64,000 nt of DNA, from positions 156,554 through 220,553 of the forward strand of contig JAVTVY010045434.1 in NCBI GenBank assembly GCA_036873755.1. The letters run 5' to 3'. Under the pieces are notes generated by a model. It saw only the letters and a list, made by a program, of their open reading frames with translations, did not search any database and was not told where the DNA came from. The position numbers were made by a program, and so were the translations under genes. Shown here piece after piece: positions 20,701-33,039 of the stretch (position 1 is its first letter; every line of letters begins with the position of its first letter). This stretch comes from Hanleya hanleyi. Lineage: Eukaryota > Mollusca > Polyplacophora > Lepidopleurida > Hanleyidae.

Positions 20701-21063
20701 AAGTGGAGGAGGAGGAGGAGGACACACCACAGATTATACTACGGAGATACATGTACTGTATTTATAATTCATTCTGAAGATCAACATGTGTCTGGTAATA
20801 ACCACTGGTAATAAATATCTTACATTTCTCCATGTTCTCAAAAGCTAACATTGAATCAAACATTGTGTTAACCTTATAATATTTCAGAAATCCCTTAAAT
20901 TCAAGTTCCAATTTCAAATGTGAACATTCATGAATTTCCGGGAAACACTAATTCCCCCTTGGTTTTATGAGCACCATTCATTGATAATTTTGAAAGCCAT
21001 AGTCTGATAGTGGTGGCGTTGGATGCACTTTGGCATGGTCAGTTTAGAGACAATATGGGTCAC

Positions 21064-21373
21064 CAGGGCCTGATCTAGACTTTTAGTTTGGGCACCCTTA
21101 CCTGGCGCAGAGTGTGATAAGTTATAGTGAAATAGGCCGCGATGTGGGACTGTCGAAGCCCATGGAAGCTGTGGGAGTATTGAATGGTCTAAATACAGCC
21201 TGATAACTTAATATTTGGCAATAGTAATTGCATTAATATAGGTTTCAGCCTGTTCAGAGGGAATTTGCTAACAAAAATTTTTTTTTTTTTTTTTTTTTTC
21301 TCATTTGGGCGCCCAAATTCATGGCGCCCAAACCCGTTATAACGGGTTCAAAAACGGCCTGGATCAGGCCCTG
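21064..21373. mobile_element. hAT-like MITE, 310 bp
   Basis: A perfect 12-bp inverted end, CAGGGCCTGATC, with the 5-bp target duplication GTCAC at 21059-21063 and 21374-21378. A run of about 22 T lies near 21278-21299. It has a relative at 34544-34963. Confidence 0.85.
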
Positions 21374-22239
21374 GTCACAATGCTATTTGGGCGTTTTTAG
21401 AGGTTATTCTCATGTCATTTTCAAGACAATGGTCCTTTTGGGATGAAACTTGTCATCAGATATCTACTAAGAACTGATCTTTGACATATTTATTATGTTT
21501 ATCGGTGCTTTCATCTGCACATTCAGAGTACTGAGACTGAGAGATCACCAATATTAACATGTCTGCAGTACCAGTGAGGGTCCTATATTGTGGACACCTC
21601 AAAATCAAATGGTGTTATTATTTTAAACTACAGCTACAATTGATTTGATTAATAGATTATTCATATACTGTCTATTTCATTGGCATATGTATTGTACTGT
21701 GAAATGTTTTTCAAATAAAGTTTATCATGAAATATCAGAGGTCAGGATATTTCAGGAACCCCCACAGTGTCAAACAAATCAGCAACTGGCATTGACAATG
21801 CATGGAGGGCAGGGGCACCCTTGCTGCAAATTGCTTGTGCTTTTAAGTCATGCTGTGCCAATTGCCAAAATGGATACATAAATGTACATGTAGAATTGAA
21901 GAAGAGTATCTCCTTCATGTCCTTGATAAATGCACAGTATTTTACATACATTTGATGCATTTGTGTGATCCGAAAATTGAATTCCAAGCCAAAATTTGAA
22001 GTGAACAGTTGATTTTTTTTCAAAGAAAAATGGTCTAGATGATTGAAACTTTGAGCACTGATGAGTTGCAACTTCCTTTCCCAACATGTGTAAATTTGTC
22101 CATATCCAAGAATGCTGCGTGTGTAGTGACACGAATTGTCCAATATAGCAAAGTCACCTGAAATACAATTGGCTGCTACATGGTGTTTATCATAATGAAG
22201 ATGGTTTGCTCACAAACTTACCAGTCCTATCTCGTCACA
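21374..22239. other. No recognisable gene
   Basis: Short overlapping frames on both strands (about 21645-22143) show no domain or codon structure that I trust. Confidence 0.4.
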
Positions 22240-22663
22240 TTCCTATCAATAATGCCAGCGGTTGATAGTCGCAGGTCGCATTCATTGACCTTCATGTAGT
22301 ACAACCCGTACCATATAAATATTCATCCTGATACTCCTTACCAGTTATTTTCTGGAAGCTAATTCCTCTGCCATGCTTGTCGCATTTATTAACTTTCCAC
22401 AGCAGATGATTCAGCTGTACACGAGCCGTTTTTGCAGTGACCCCCACCTCCTCCATATTACGTTAGACGCTATGTTGGATGCGCATCATGCGCACTTGGA
22501 CAGACATGCACAACATGGCGTCTACCATAATATGGAGGAAGTGGGGCTTCCAGAAAATAACACTTAAGGAGTATCAAAATGAATATTTTATGTACAGGTT
22601 GTACTACCCTAAGATCAATGAGCGCGATCTGTGACTATCAACCGCTGGTAGTATAGATAGGAA
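22240..22663. mobile_element. Long-inverted-repeat MITE (imperfect palindrome)
   Basis: The arms pair around a centre near 22494: TACTCCTTA, TTATTTTCTGGAAGC, CTCCATATTA and CCAGCGGTTGATAGTC on the left have inverse counterparts on the right. The left arm has ~85 extra bases (about 22356-22440) that are absent from the right arm. A small inner palindrome, GATGCGCATCATGCGCAC, lies near the centre. The target duplication is unclear. Confidence 0.7.
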
Positions 22664-24847
22664 CAGTTGTGGCTACAGTCCTATCCAGTAATAGAGGAGT
22701 TTATAAACGGAGCCAGCCAGTACAATAACACATTGGAGGTATCAATATCAACATCAGCAAATGTAATTTCCTGGCCATCCAACAATATTTCCAGAAATTT
22801 GAAGTGACAAGACACTTTTGTCCTTCTATGTTATCTGATTGAAGCACAGCAGATCTTGGTTCTATCCAATAGGATGAACATTGTACCAGAAAATCAAAAG
22901 TGATCTTCAATACAGAACATTGCCTTTTATGGCTTGCAAAAGGGATCCAAAAGTATTGATTATAGAACCCAATTTTACGTCCCTGTTTGCATGTACATAT
23001 TTCTGGCCATATCAGTCATGTGTCTCGAGTCCTATCAGAGATGATATTTACAAATGGAGACGTGTCTTCCTTTACGAATGCAGCATTTCACACTATTTCA
23101 TTCAAACAATTGCCTTTACTAGACCCCAACAATATGGTGTCAGCACATTTCGGCAGCGACATTTTGGTCAGTGACATTTTGGCACAAAGTAATGGGTTCG
23201 ACATTTCGACAACTTTATTTCACAAATGGGATACATACATGTCACAAATTACTCTTTGATTATAGTTATTCAATCGTGAAATGCAGGATAGAAGCAATCA
23301 GAGGATGTGCACATCTACAGCATTGTAAGCATTTATTCTCATCATTGTGTGCAAGTGTGAATCAGTCTCATGAACCAGGGAGTCTTGAAACATGTGAAAA
23401 GGGATAAATAAACTTTCTAAATTTAACTTTAACTCAGTAAAAGTCCAGGAGATTTGCCAGTAAGACTCATGGAGACAATTTTGAGAGAGTACAAGGCAAG
23501 AGAGGCCTTGCTTTTCATCAAAATTTATGAGAATGCCAATAGATTCTCGCAATCGAACTCTACAGGAATCCACCGGAACTCAAAGCTATCATTTCTATAC
23601 CTGTAGATTGCTAAAATGTTGTGGAACTCTGTTGCATTATTTTGCGACAGTGCAGATAGAAATCAGATTCCCATGAAACAGAAGCCCTGCAGGAGAAGAT
23701 TGAACCGCCTCTCGTGGCAAACCCTGCAACTTGATACAGATCTACATTTATCTGATGGTGACACTGCATTATTAAGTGACTACTTTTTCTGGCAATTATC
23801 CTCCTGCTGGAACTAGTTAACATGGTCAATAATTTGATGGTTAAACCAATCACGGCCATGTAGATTTAAATGAGCCAGTTTGGGGTATAACACAGGATAT
23901 TCCATGAGGTGTGATCAGAGCCATTTGTCCCCGACATCACAGGCTATTTGACAATGTTTGATTTCACATGTTTCAACAAACATGTACATGAAGCTCAATT
24001 CTTACAGAAGCAGCTATCACGGCGAACTAACTCTGTCAATTTCCCCCGACTAATTGAGCCTTGGTCCCACGTAATTACCATATTAAACTGAGTATTGATT
24101 TCTTGGGGGTCTAAAGAGGCTGCGGCACGACACGCACAACAATTACCTGTCACGATGCTTGTCGTCACCGCAGCAGGGAATACTGCCGGTGTGCAAGCAA
24201 CATGGTCATCCATTGTGAAGGCGGTAAATACTTGAAAAGCTCGAGTTAGCAGGACATCAATCAAGTGAGCGTTAAGCTTGCCTGGTTGCGTAGAGCCCCG
24301 ACAGTGTCGCGACTGAGAGTTAAACTGGTCATATTGCTGGTTAACCCGGTGAAGGCATGTAGCAAGTTTACAGAGTTGTTGTCACTCAGCTCTTATAGTC
24401 TCACGGTCGATATGTCTTAAACACATGAGGCTTTTATTGAAAGGTAATTCTTTTAGTCAAGTATTCGTAATACAAATGTACATGTAAGCAACATCTGTAC
24501 ATGTACATGTGGCTAACAAAATTCTTCAAGTGCACCCGGCATGTTGCAATCATATTATACAATGGGAAGGAGATTTAGAAATTTAATGAATGCTGCAGTA
24601 TTTTGTGGTTTTCGAAACACAGATTTCCCCTACCACCTCATCTAATCATGTCAAATACAGGTACCCCCCCCCCCCCCCCCCCCCACTGTTGAACCCCTGC
24701 TGTGGCAAAATTTCCCATGGCATTGAAATATTCCTCATTTAACACAATGTTAATACGAAGCTGCACATCTGAAAACCCCTCAGCTCTGGGTACATTCATA
24801 ATGTATTCAATTTGAACCAAGGTGTCAGGAACACCAAGCAGTCAAGT
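22664..24847. other. No recognisable gene
   Basis: Mostly unassigned. 23488-23580 holds one end of the GAATCC-type hAT-like family (CCTTGCTTTTCATC with AGAATGCC blocks) and no second end. 22740-22860 is a diverged repeat shared with 18590-18730. Confidence 0.4.
24664..24684 (+). repeat. (C)21 homopolymer
   Basis: Twenty-one consecutive C. It is the longest C run in the window and a likely site of length error in the assembly. Confidence 0.9.
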
Positions 24848-25095
24848 CATAAATATACATTATCAATAATTTTGCAATTAGAAATGACTCCTAAGGTTTC
24901 CATTCAATCAGAGAAACCGGTTCATTACATAAGTTTCTTGATGCATCAATGATGTATACCATATTTTACATCGAGCATTTGAATGGTGATAGAGATCATT
25001 AATGATTTCGCATAAATTAAAGATGGCCACCCATCCTTCCCGCCACTCAGAGAAACTGATGTGGTTGTTCATTGAAAGTCTCTTGATACATTGAT

Positions 25096-26814
25096 CAGGG
25101 CTCGTTTTTCGTCAAATTTAACCAGAATCCAAATGGATTCCCGTAATTTAGTCATACGGGAATCCACGGGAATCCAATTTTATCGTCGTGGATTACAAGA
25201 ATGCCAATAATGTGAGTGAGCTGATAAACATGTTGAATTATATCAATACTCTGAGTTTTATTTCAATTTGACAACCTGAAGAAATGTCAATAAAATGCTT
25301 GAACAATATATAGTAAACTTCTAACTTTCAGCTCATCGTGACTTTCGGAATTATTGAAGACGAACAGACAGACTTTATACGTGGTCATTAAAATTTAGAA
25401 CCAGCATGGAGTCCGGAAAATGTGTGTGGAAATTTCACATGAATTGTAATTACTTCACTGTAAATGCAATAAAAGGCAAACGAATTCATATCTACACATG
25501 GGAAGCGATCTTGTGATTATTTCGATTGATATGAACACTGACGGCATCAGTAATGAAATGGCATGAAATGTTTTTTTTAGTCCACCTGTTACATGTGACA
25601 GGTAAGGTTTTTTACTACCTGTCCCACCCAAAACTTAATTGTACACTAAATTTTGTCAAAATTTCTATATATGCTGATATGCGATTTATGTTTAAACGAT
25701 GGCGTTTGATAAGAAAACTATCCATTGTTGTCCTGAGGATTTTATTTTTTATGCCCACCCGCAAACTTTCTTGAGTTTCAAAATGTTTTTATTACCTCCT
25801 GTAGTAAGAAGACAGAATGACAAATAATTAATTAATTTTGATAATTGCTAGGCAAATGATAAATAATTACTTTCACTGGTCAAATGATAAATAATTAAAC
25901 CTATTAAAAAAAAACAAAAAAAACACAACACAATCTAGCATTCCCCAGTAGCCTATCATTCATTTTCACATTATCAGGCACGATGACGGAAGCCCCGATA
26001 TGTATAAAGTTATTAGCATTTTATGTTCACGGAATATGATCAGTGAACGTACGGTCGGTGATTGAGAAGCACGACACAAACAACCTCATGTTGTCTGGTC
26101 ACAGTGCCGCCCCTGTCAGGCTATTAGAAAACATTCTCTAGATCAGCTTCACGTTTGTAATGTTTGTAAAAAAACTAAATGATATGGTAACAATGGAATT
26201 CTTTGGCAGTAGACAAAGAATGGAATTTGTTTCAGTAAACCTTGCACATTTTCCTTCGTCCGCTTTTCTGTCGCAATGCGTACAGTTTGACAGTCATCCG
26301 TCGTTAACCTTTTTTTACTCGTTTGTCTAACATCTGAGCGTGGGTTCCCGATCTGTTCACCGTGACCATTGATCTGAAGAATATCCGTGACTTGAAATAT
26401 ACCTCGGCGACTGGCGATCTCCAATGGTCTCTCCAGCGGTGCAAGCAAATGTGGAGCGTTGAGGTCTAATCGAACGTCGACGCTTGCCGAAGCATAACGA
26501 GGCTAAATTTATTTTTAGCTCTAAAGCAGGGCATGCTCTCATCAAAGGTGTTGACATCGGTTAACAACAACAACAAGTTTTTCTCGCTTTGGGTGTTAGT
26601 AAAGATCATCGCCTAGGTAGCATTTTTTCCTACCTAGTTTTTTTCCCTTCCTAGTTTTGGACTTCCTGTTTCGCTGATCGTCATTTTCAAGAGGATTAAA
26701 AGTATACAATTATTTTTAATTTGACTTTATGTTACGGGAATCCACTTGGATTCTCGTATGGAGAATTTACGGGAATAATAAGAGAATCGGATTCCCGTCG
26801 AAAAACGAGCCCTG
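25096..26814. mobile_element. hAT-like element, 1.7 kb (copy 1)
   Basis: The ends are CAGGGCTCGTTTTTCGTC and inverse, with the 6-bp target duplication ATTGAT (25090-25095, 26815-26820). The empty site is visible in the neighbouring array unit at about 27117-27135. Subterminal copies of GGATTCCCGT and its inverse crowd both ends. A second, highly similar copy is at 50959-52668. Minus-strand frames (26149-26448 and 26357-26557) recur in that copy but are recognised as nothing, and no transposase is visible. Confidence 0.85.
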
Positions 26815-27157
26815 ATTGATGCTGTATACCAAGTTTCGTATAGAACACTGAAATGGTATCAGAGATATACATCATTAAAGATTTTGCATAAATTATAAGA
26901 TGCTGATGGCCACCAAGGTTTCCGCCCAATCAGAGAAACCAGAACTGTCATTTGTCGTAAGTCTCTTGATGCATCGATGATGTATACCAAATGTTACATT
27001 GAGCACTTGAACGGTATCAGAGAACGAGATCATTAATGATTTTGCATAAATTAAAGATGGCCGCCCATCCTTCCCTCCACTCAGAGGAACTGATGTGATT
27101 ATTCATTGCAAGTCTCTTGATACATCGATGCTGTATACCAAGTTTGGTATAGAACAC

Positions 27158-28216
27158 TTAACTCTTTGCTACTTGCTGATAGTCTCGTTTGTCAGCCTTG
27201 TATGTTCGGATAAATGCATGCGAGAGGATTTTGTTATAGACAGTCTTTTTTTGAAGCAATATATTTGCATGTAGCTTGATTGAAACCCCGCTAAATATAT
27301 ATATTTTCAGAAAGCCCATACTTTAATTAATCTGTCCTTCAAAATATCTGCCCATTTGTGTCTAAAATGAAACCAGACCAGGCGAGAAAATAAAATAAAC
27401 AAATAAAAAATCTCTGATTTTGACAGCATTACCGCGAGTGTATGTTCCAGCCAAATGATAGTTTCCATAAAAAATCTCTTCACGATTCGCCCAATTCAAC
27501 CGGACGATCGTGCTAAAATACCAGTGCATCGTCCGTGTGGGTTTTAATCCGACATATAAATCCGAGAAACCCTTTATTTCCATTGTAAATCCAACAGTCG
27601 GCTCGCTAAAGTTTCAACGGAGCCATTTTCTATGGCGAGAAATTCACTCGGCACTGAAGACCGACACACAGACAGGCAGCCGGCCAATCGCTGCCATTGT
27701 CTCACACGACTCAACTAATCGGCTTCGCGATACTAACAGAGCCCGGTCGAGGTCAATTTGGTCACGCTATCAAAGAATGATCACATCTCTATCCAATCAA
27801 ATCCTTCGTTATCCAATCCTATCCAATCAAATCACTCATCACAGGTCGAAAGAGCCGGAAATGACCTTTAAAATGGAACCAATATCTCTAACATTCTACC
27901 GCGGGAAATGGGATTTCAATAGCGTTGAAAATGGTCAAAAAACGGCAAATTCTTCGCCGATTTTCACCACAAGGAAGGTACGTCTTCAATAAAATAAACT
28001 TGTTATACGTTTATTGCATGATTTACAATAAAATTTGAACGTATATTGTCGACTATTTCCTTGTCCAACGATGTGGACTACCGACGACCTCTCACTTGAC
28101 GAACATTTTACTGTGCGGCGATTTTTTTACGTGGTGGTGAATTGCAGCCGGTTTCGGCCGTTATGGGTATATATGATGCCGGCCGGTTTTGGCCGGTATA
28201 AGTACGAAAGGGTTAA
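27158..28216. mobile_element. TTAA-flanked, piggyBac-like non-autonomous element
   Basis: TTAA at 27158-27161 and 28213-28216 flanks ~1.05 kb whose ends read CTCTTT and inverse CCCTTT. TTAA duplication with CCYTTT ends is the piggyBac signature. The related array unit at 26840 shows the uninterrupted sequence. Near the right end GCCGG blocks recur (28147-28200). A 160-codon plus-strand frame (27510-27992) contains a short ATCCAATC repeat and no transposase domain; it is probably not a gene. Confidence 0.7.
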
Positions 28217-29620
28217 ATGGTATCAGAGATATATATCATTAAAGTTTTTGCATAAATTAAAGATGGCTGCCAAGGTTTTCGGTCAATCAGGTCCCGATTC
28301 AAAGTATCTGGATGTATCGATGATGTATACCAACTTTCATATAAAACAAGTGAATGGTAACAGAGGTATGTATCATTATCGATTTCGCATAAATTAAAGA
28401 TGGCCTCCAGGATTTCCAGCTAATCAGAAAAGCTGGTTTGGTAATTCATTGAAAGTTGTTTGATGTATCGATGATGTATACCAACTTTCGTATTGAACAG
28501 TCGAATGGTTTCTGAGATATGGATCATTATCCATTTTGCATAAAATTGAAGATGGCCGCCAAGGTTTCCACCCAATCAGGTCCCAATTCAATTAGTCCAT
28601 GAGCCAGACCCCAAAATTTCATCAATTGGTACCACCTGGGGTGGCAAATTCTCATTATGTTTTTTTGAAAGTCCTATATCCTTAGATGGAAAACAACTTT
28701 GAAAGCAATCCGGGACACACAGCTTAGTGGTAGTAATCGCCTCTTAAAGACGGACACCCGAGTCCAATCAGAGGGACCAGATTTGGGGGTAGGGGAAATA
28801 TAAAGTTGAATATCTTTGCAAATAATGGTGATATAGTGACATTTGGCCACTTGAAATGTTGGTAATCTGATCCTCTATATGTTGGTATCTGTTATATGCT
28901 AATATGTCAATTATGTAGGTCACCAGAGGTCAAAAGGTCACGAAATCTGACCCCTGTCTAAAACCTGACCACCTGTAGGAAAACTCGCTGCAGATACCAT
29001 ACCAATGGGACTTTCTTAACCTAAATGTGTTCAAATGGGAGCCAAGAAGTACCCAAGTCTATAATAAGTCTAAACAAGTGGAGTTTATCATTATTTAGAC
29101 TATGGCACATAACTGTTTTTGACGCATTTTAAAAAATGGTCTTTTTATTGCGCTAAAAACAGACAAAATTGTATGAAGTTGGACAACTTGAAATTAGTTG
29201 CATATTTTGACAAATAACCACTCCAAATGCCAATGGTCATGTCTTAGGTCTATTCAGGAATTAGTTAAGCTACATTTCGAGGTAATTAGGTCACCAGAGG
29301 TCAAGGTCAAAGATTGTCAATTATTAATTTTCTACATTTTTACTTGGGACTTTCATATTACAATGTATTTACATTGCAGCCAGTTTCAAGTATAGAGCAT
29401 CAGAGACATCGCTGATGCACCCCATAGCACGTAGGGCATAGGGTACACCAGAGTGCGAGTGCACCAGGTATGGATGTCCTCAGGGGTCAAAGGTCAATCA
29501 TCCTCCAAACCCCCTTTATCGCTCGTTAAGGCGCTGAGACGGGCGTCCAGGCGTAAAGATAGGGCGTTAAGGCGTTGAGAGGGGCGTTAAGTCGTATTAA
29601 AACTATACTGGACTCCCAAA

Positions 29621-30705
29621 ATGCACAAATCATCATACGAAGCTAGATTCATAGCTGGTTCTAGAAGCTGCACCACCAAGCTTCTTTCAACCCTATTGAC
29701 GAGGGCCCTTCAGGAGGTAAAAGCATTTTGGGAAAGGTATTGCGCCATTATTTCTAAGAACTCTGGCGTTGAATGTATGTGGATATTGAAAAACTCAAAA
29801 TGTCTTACGGAAGAACTTGATGCTAAAGGTCACATACCGTACAGATATGTATCCACATGGTATTTCTCGACTCTCTATACTACAATCCCTCATCAGGACC
29901 TTATTGACCGTCTAAGTTCATTAATAGTATCTGTGTTCAAGAAAACTGATCGTAGATATATTAATGTCAGAAGCCATAAAGCATTCTTTAGCTCTACTAC
30001 ATACAAGATATATCATTCATGGGATGTTTCTTTGTTTATAGAGTTGCTTGAATTTCTCATTAAAAATATCTATGTGAAATTTGGCAACACAATATATCAG
30101 CAGCATATAGGTATTCCAATGGGTACTAATTGTGCACCCCTGTTGGCTGACCTGTATCTGTTCTCTTATGAATATGACTATATGCAGGCGCTTTCAAAAA
30201 CCGATCCATTCAAAGCCCGTTCCTTCTCATTCACCAAACGCTATATAGACGATCTTCTCGCTGTGGATAATCGCTATATAAATGACGCAGTGAAGGATAT
30301 ATATCCACCTTCACTGGATTTGAAGGAAACTACAGATAGCCCTACAGGCACATCATATTTAGATCTATATCTCTATAAAAATGAAGCGGGCATTCTCTCT
30401 CGTCCACTTTATGACAAAAGAGATGATTACAATTTCGACATCGTAAACTATCCCTTTCTGGACAGTAATATTCCAGTGGGACCTGCATATGGCGTATACA
30501 TATCTCGCTTAGTAGCATTTGCTAGATCCTGTGTTAAATGTGACGATTTTAATCAACGTCACAAAACATTGGTGCAGAAACTTAAAAACAGGGCTATTCC
30601 ACCAAGCGCCTCCACTCAAAGTTTCTCAAATTTGGCGATACATATCGCATGCTGATAGCAAAATACGAACGTAGCGTGCAAGATCTATGGCGCTACGTTT
30701 CGTAA
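29621..30705 (+). pseudogene. Reverse transcriptase fragment, frameshifted
   Basis: An RT palm is clear: GIPMGTNCAPLLADL (about residues 164-178) and RYIDDLL (Tyr 208, Asp 210, Asp 211), followed by SYLDLYL, YDKRDDYNF and PAYGVYISRL. This set belongs to an RT lineage common in invertebrate genomes; I would place it near Penelope-like or related elements, but only loosely. The N-terminus is probably truncated. Around 30605 the frame breaks: coding continues in another frame (RLHSKFLKFGDTYRM...) to a TAA at 30703-30705. I see no endonuclease domain. The strand agrees with the zinc-finger gene copy downstream. Confidence 0.75.
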
Positions 30706-30780
30706 CTTGGGTCTGATTCCGCTTGGCCCGGGGCTGGGGGCCGTATGAGCCCATGTACTTCAAGATCCTCATGGTATTCA

Positions 30781-30858
30781 TATGAACAGTCACAATCAAA
30801 GCGTGACTGAGATGCATCTTTTTTTAGATGACGACTTTATAGCGAATATTATGGATTA
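30781..30858 (+). CDS. Possible 25-residue ORF downstream of RT
   Basis: The peptide MNSHNQSVTEMHLF... ends in DDDFIANIMD before a TAA. It lies between the RT remnant and a 107-codon frame (30883-31206) with a hydrophobic stretch (MIVFLNLVLILLYG). Neither is recognised; both lie in the part missing from the right arm. Confidence 0.2.
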
Positions 30859-31285
30859 AGAATACTGATCAGCGATACGGATTTGATATTTTTGGAACAT
30901 CATGATATCTTGCCGGCATCATTGAAAACTGTTGACCGCTTCTCTCTTGTAGGAAACAAGCCTATGTTTATGTATAGTATGATTGTCTTTTTGAATTTGG
31001 TGCTAATACTGTTATATGGAAAATGGAATAGGTCTTTGGATTATGGACGCGGATATTCTCTAATGGACGACGGCTGGATTATGAATGACGGACTAGACGC
31101 TTGTAATTTGACGGGCGTCCCTGCATTTCGATGTATTGGTGGCAATTCCATGAAAATCAGAGCTTCTGATCTAGTTCACCAGGGCGTTGAAGCGTTGAAG
31201 CGTTAAGCTAAGCGTTGATGATCGTTACCGTCTATAAAAGCAGGTTTATTCCCAAAACACGCACTGTCGACATTCAACCGTCAAC

Positions 31286-31855
31286 ATGGCTTATACTTGC
31301 TATAAGTGCGAACGCACATTCACCAGACGTTAAGATATGATGCGACATGAGAAAAATATACATGGGATTGAAGACCCCGAGGCACAAGAAGCCGATACAG
31401 AGACTGATGAGAGTCCATCGACTGATACCGAATCAGAGATTGCTGATATTCTATCTAGTGATACGTAGAGCTTGACCTCAGATAGTCAGCCTACGTCTGA
31501 GGAAAGTGAGGCAGTACTACCTACCTTCCGGGATCTTATTGTGGGAGCAGCTATCAATATTCACGCTGCAGCAATCGAGGACACCAGACAGGATTAACTT
31601 ACAACAGGCATACACCCAAATGTGCCCCTGCATCAAGAGAACAGCCATGGCGATTTATGAAGAGTATATCTTACTACCGCTTGAAATGAAAGGCAATCCC
31701 ACGCACAGGTCCATCATGAAGACCAAGCGTCACTTGGAAGAGGATATGGAGCTACCACCCACCGAGGCCCTGGAAAATGCGATCAGAATGCGCAAACAAC
31801 TCTTTCAGGATATGCTTCCTCAGTGGTATCCTGAACTGCCCGATGATGCTTAGGT
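31286..31855 (+). pseudogene. C2H2 zinc-finger protein gene, left copy, broken
   Basis: Reading from ATG 31286 gives a C2H2 finger (CYKCERTF, then RHEKNIH) interrupted by an in-frame TAA, then an acidic Ser/Thr/Glu-rich region, more stops and frameshifts. A conserved C-terminal block (MKTKRHLEEDMELPPTEAL, then RMRKQLFQDMLP) reads in the 31506-31853 frame. An inverted copy sits at 32447-33039. Loss of the finger loop and several stops mark it as dead. The function is unknown; DNA or RNA binding is inferred from the finger. Confidence 0.6.
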
Positions 31856-32446
31856 CACACCGAGCAAAGATGTAACTTTCTCAAAGGACGGCTTATGATT
31901 GGACAAGAGCAGCCGAGAAGAAGAGTCTTCTTGAATTGTAAACATGCCCAACGCGGCTCCCCCAGCGTGGGTATGATGTAACATTGGGGAGAACCAACAT
32001 TGGGGAGAATAAGTTTTTGTTGTTGTTGTTGTTGTTCTCTCATCTGTCATCCTTGTTGTTGTTGTTGTTCTCTCTCCCGTCTATAGCATGGCGTCAAGTT
32101 AGGGCGTTAAGGCGTAATGAAGGGTGTTGACGGGAGTCACTGCATTTCCAATGAATTAGTGACAATTCCATGAAAATCAGAGCTGTTGGGCTAATTCAGC
32201 AGGGCGTTGAAGCGTTGAGTTTGGCGTTGTCGGGTGTGGCTAAAAGATGCCACTTCAAATGACGCATTCGGACCCAGAATGGTCCATTTCTACCCCAAAC
32301 ACCTTCCTTCAAACCCCCAAAATGTCCACGTTGGCTACTACTTGTAAACTCACTCACTCACTCACCATCGTTAGTGCGTTCATGCGTTAAGACGGGCGTT
32401 GGACATGCCTCATTCGCTCACTCACTCGCTCACTCACTCTGGGAGT

Positions 32447-33039
32447 TCATTTGGACCATTTTGGCCCGATCAGCCCATCGTCGGGCAGTTCAGGATACCA
32501 CCGAGGCAGCATGTCCTGAAAGAGTTGTTTGCGCATCCTGATCGCATTTTCCAGGGCCTCGGTGGGTGGTAGCCCAATATCCCCTTCCAAGTGACGCTTG
32601 GTCTTCATGATGGACCGGTGCGTGGGGGCGCCTTTCATTTTAAGCGATATTAAGGTATACTGTTCACAGATCGCATGGCTGTTTTCCTGATGCCGGGGCG
32701 CATTTGGCTGTTGTAAGTTATCCTGTCCGGCGTCCTGGATTGCTGCAGCGTGAGTACTGATAGCTGCTCTCACAATACGATCTCAGAAGGTAGGTTCTGC
32801 CTCACTTTCCTCGGGCGTACGCTGACTATCTGAGGTCAAGCTCTCCGTATCACTAGACTCTCAACAATCTCTGTTTCGGTATCAGTCGATAGACTCTCAG
32901 CAATCTCTGTTTCGGTATCAGTCGATGGACTCTCATCAGTCTCTGTATCGGGTTCTTGTGCCTCGAAGTCTTCAATCCCATGTATATTTTTCTCGTGTCG
33001 CATCATATTGTATCGTTCTTAGAACAAGTATAAGCCATG
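32447..33039 (-). pseudogene. C2H2 zinc-finger protein gene, right (inverted) copy, broken
   Basis: Mirror copy of 31286-31855. The start (MAYTC) is kept, but the finger is damaged by a frameshift after MAYTC, the acidic region has an extra internal duplication, and the C-terminal block (MKTKRHLEGDIGLPPTEAL) is open from 32773 to 32447. The C-terminal block is the best-kept part in both copies, which suggests it was the constrained domain when the gene was alive. Confidence 0.55.

Noticed and set aside
27510..27992. 160-codon frame in the TTAA-flanked element as a transposase
   Set aside because: No piggyBac catalytic motif; it contains a short nucleotide repeat (ATCCAATC) and is probably chance.
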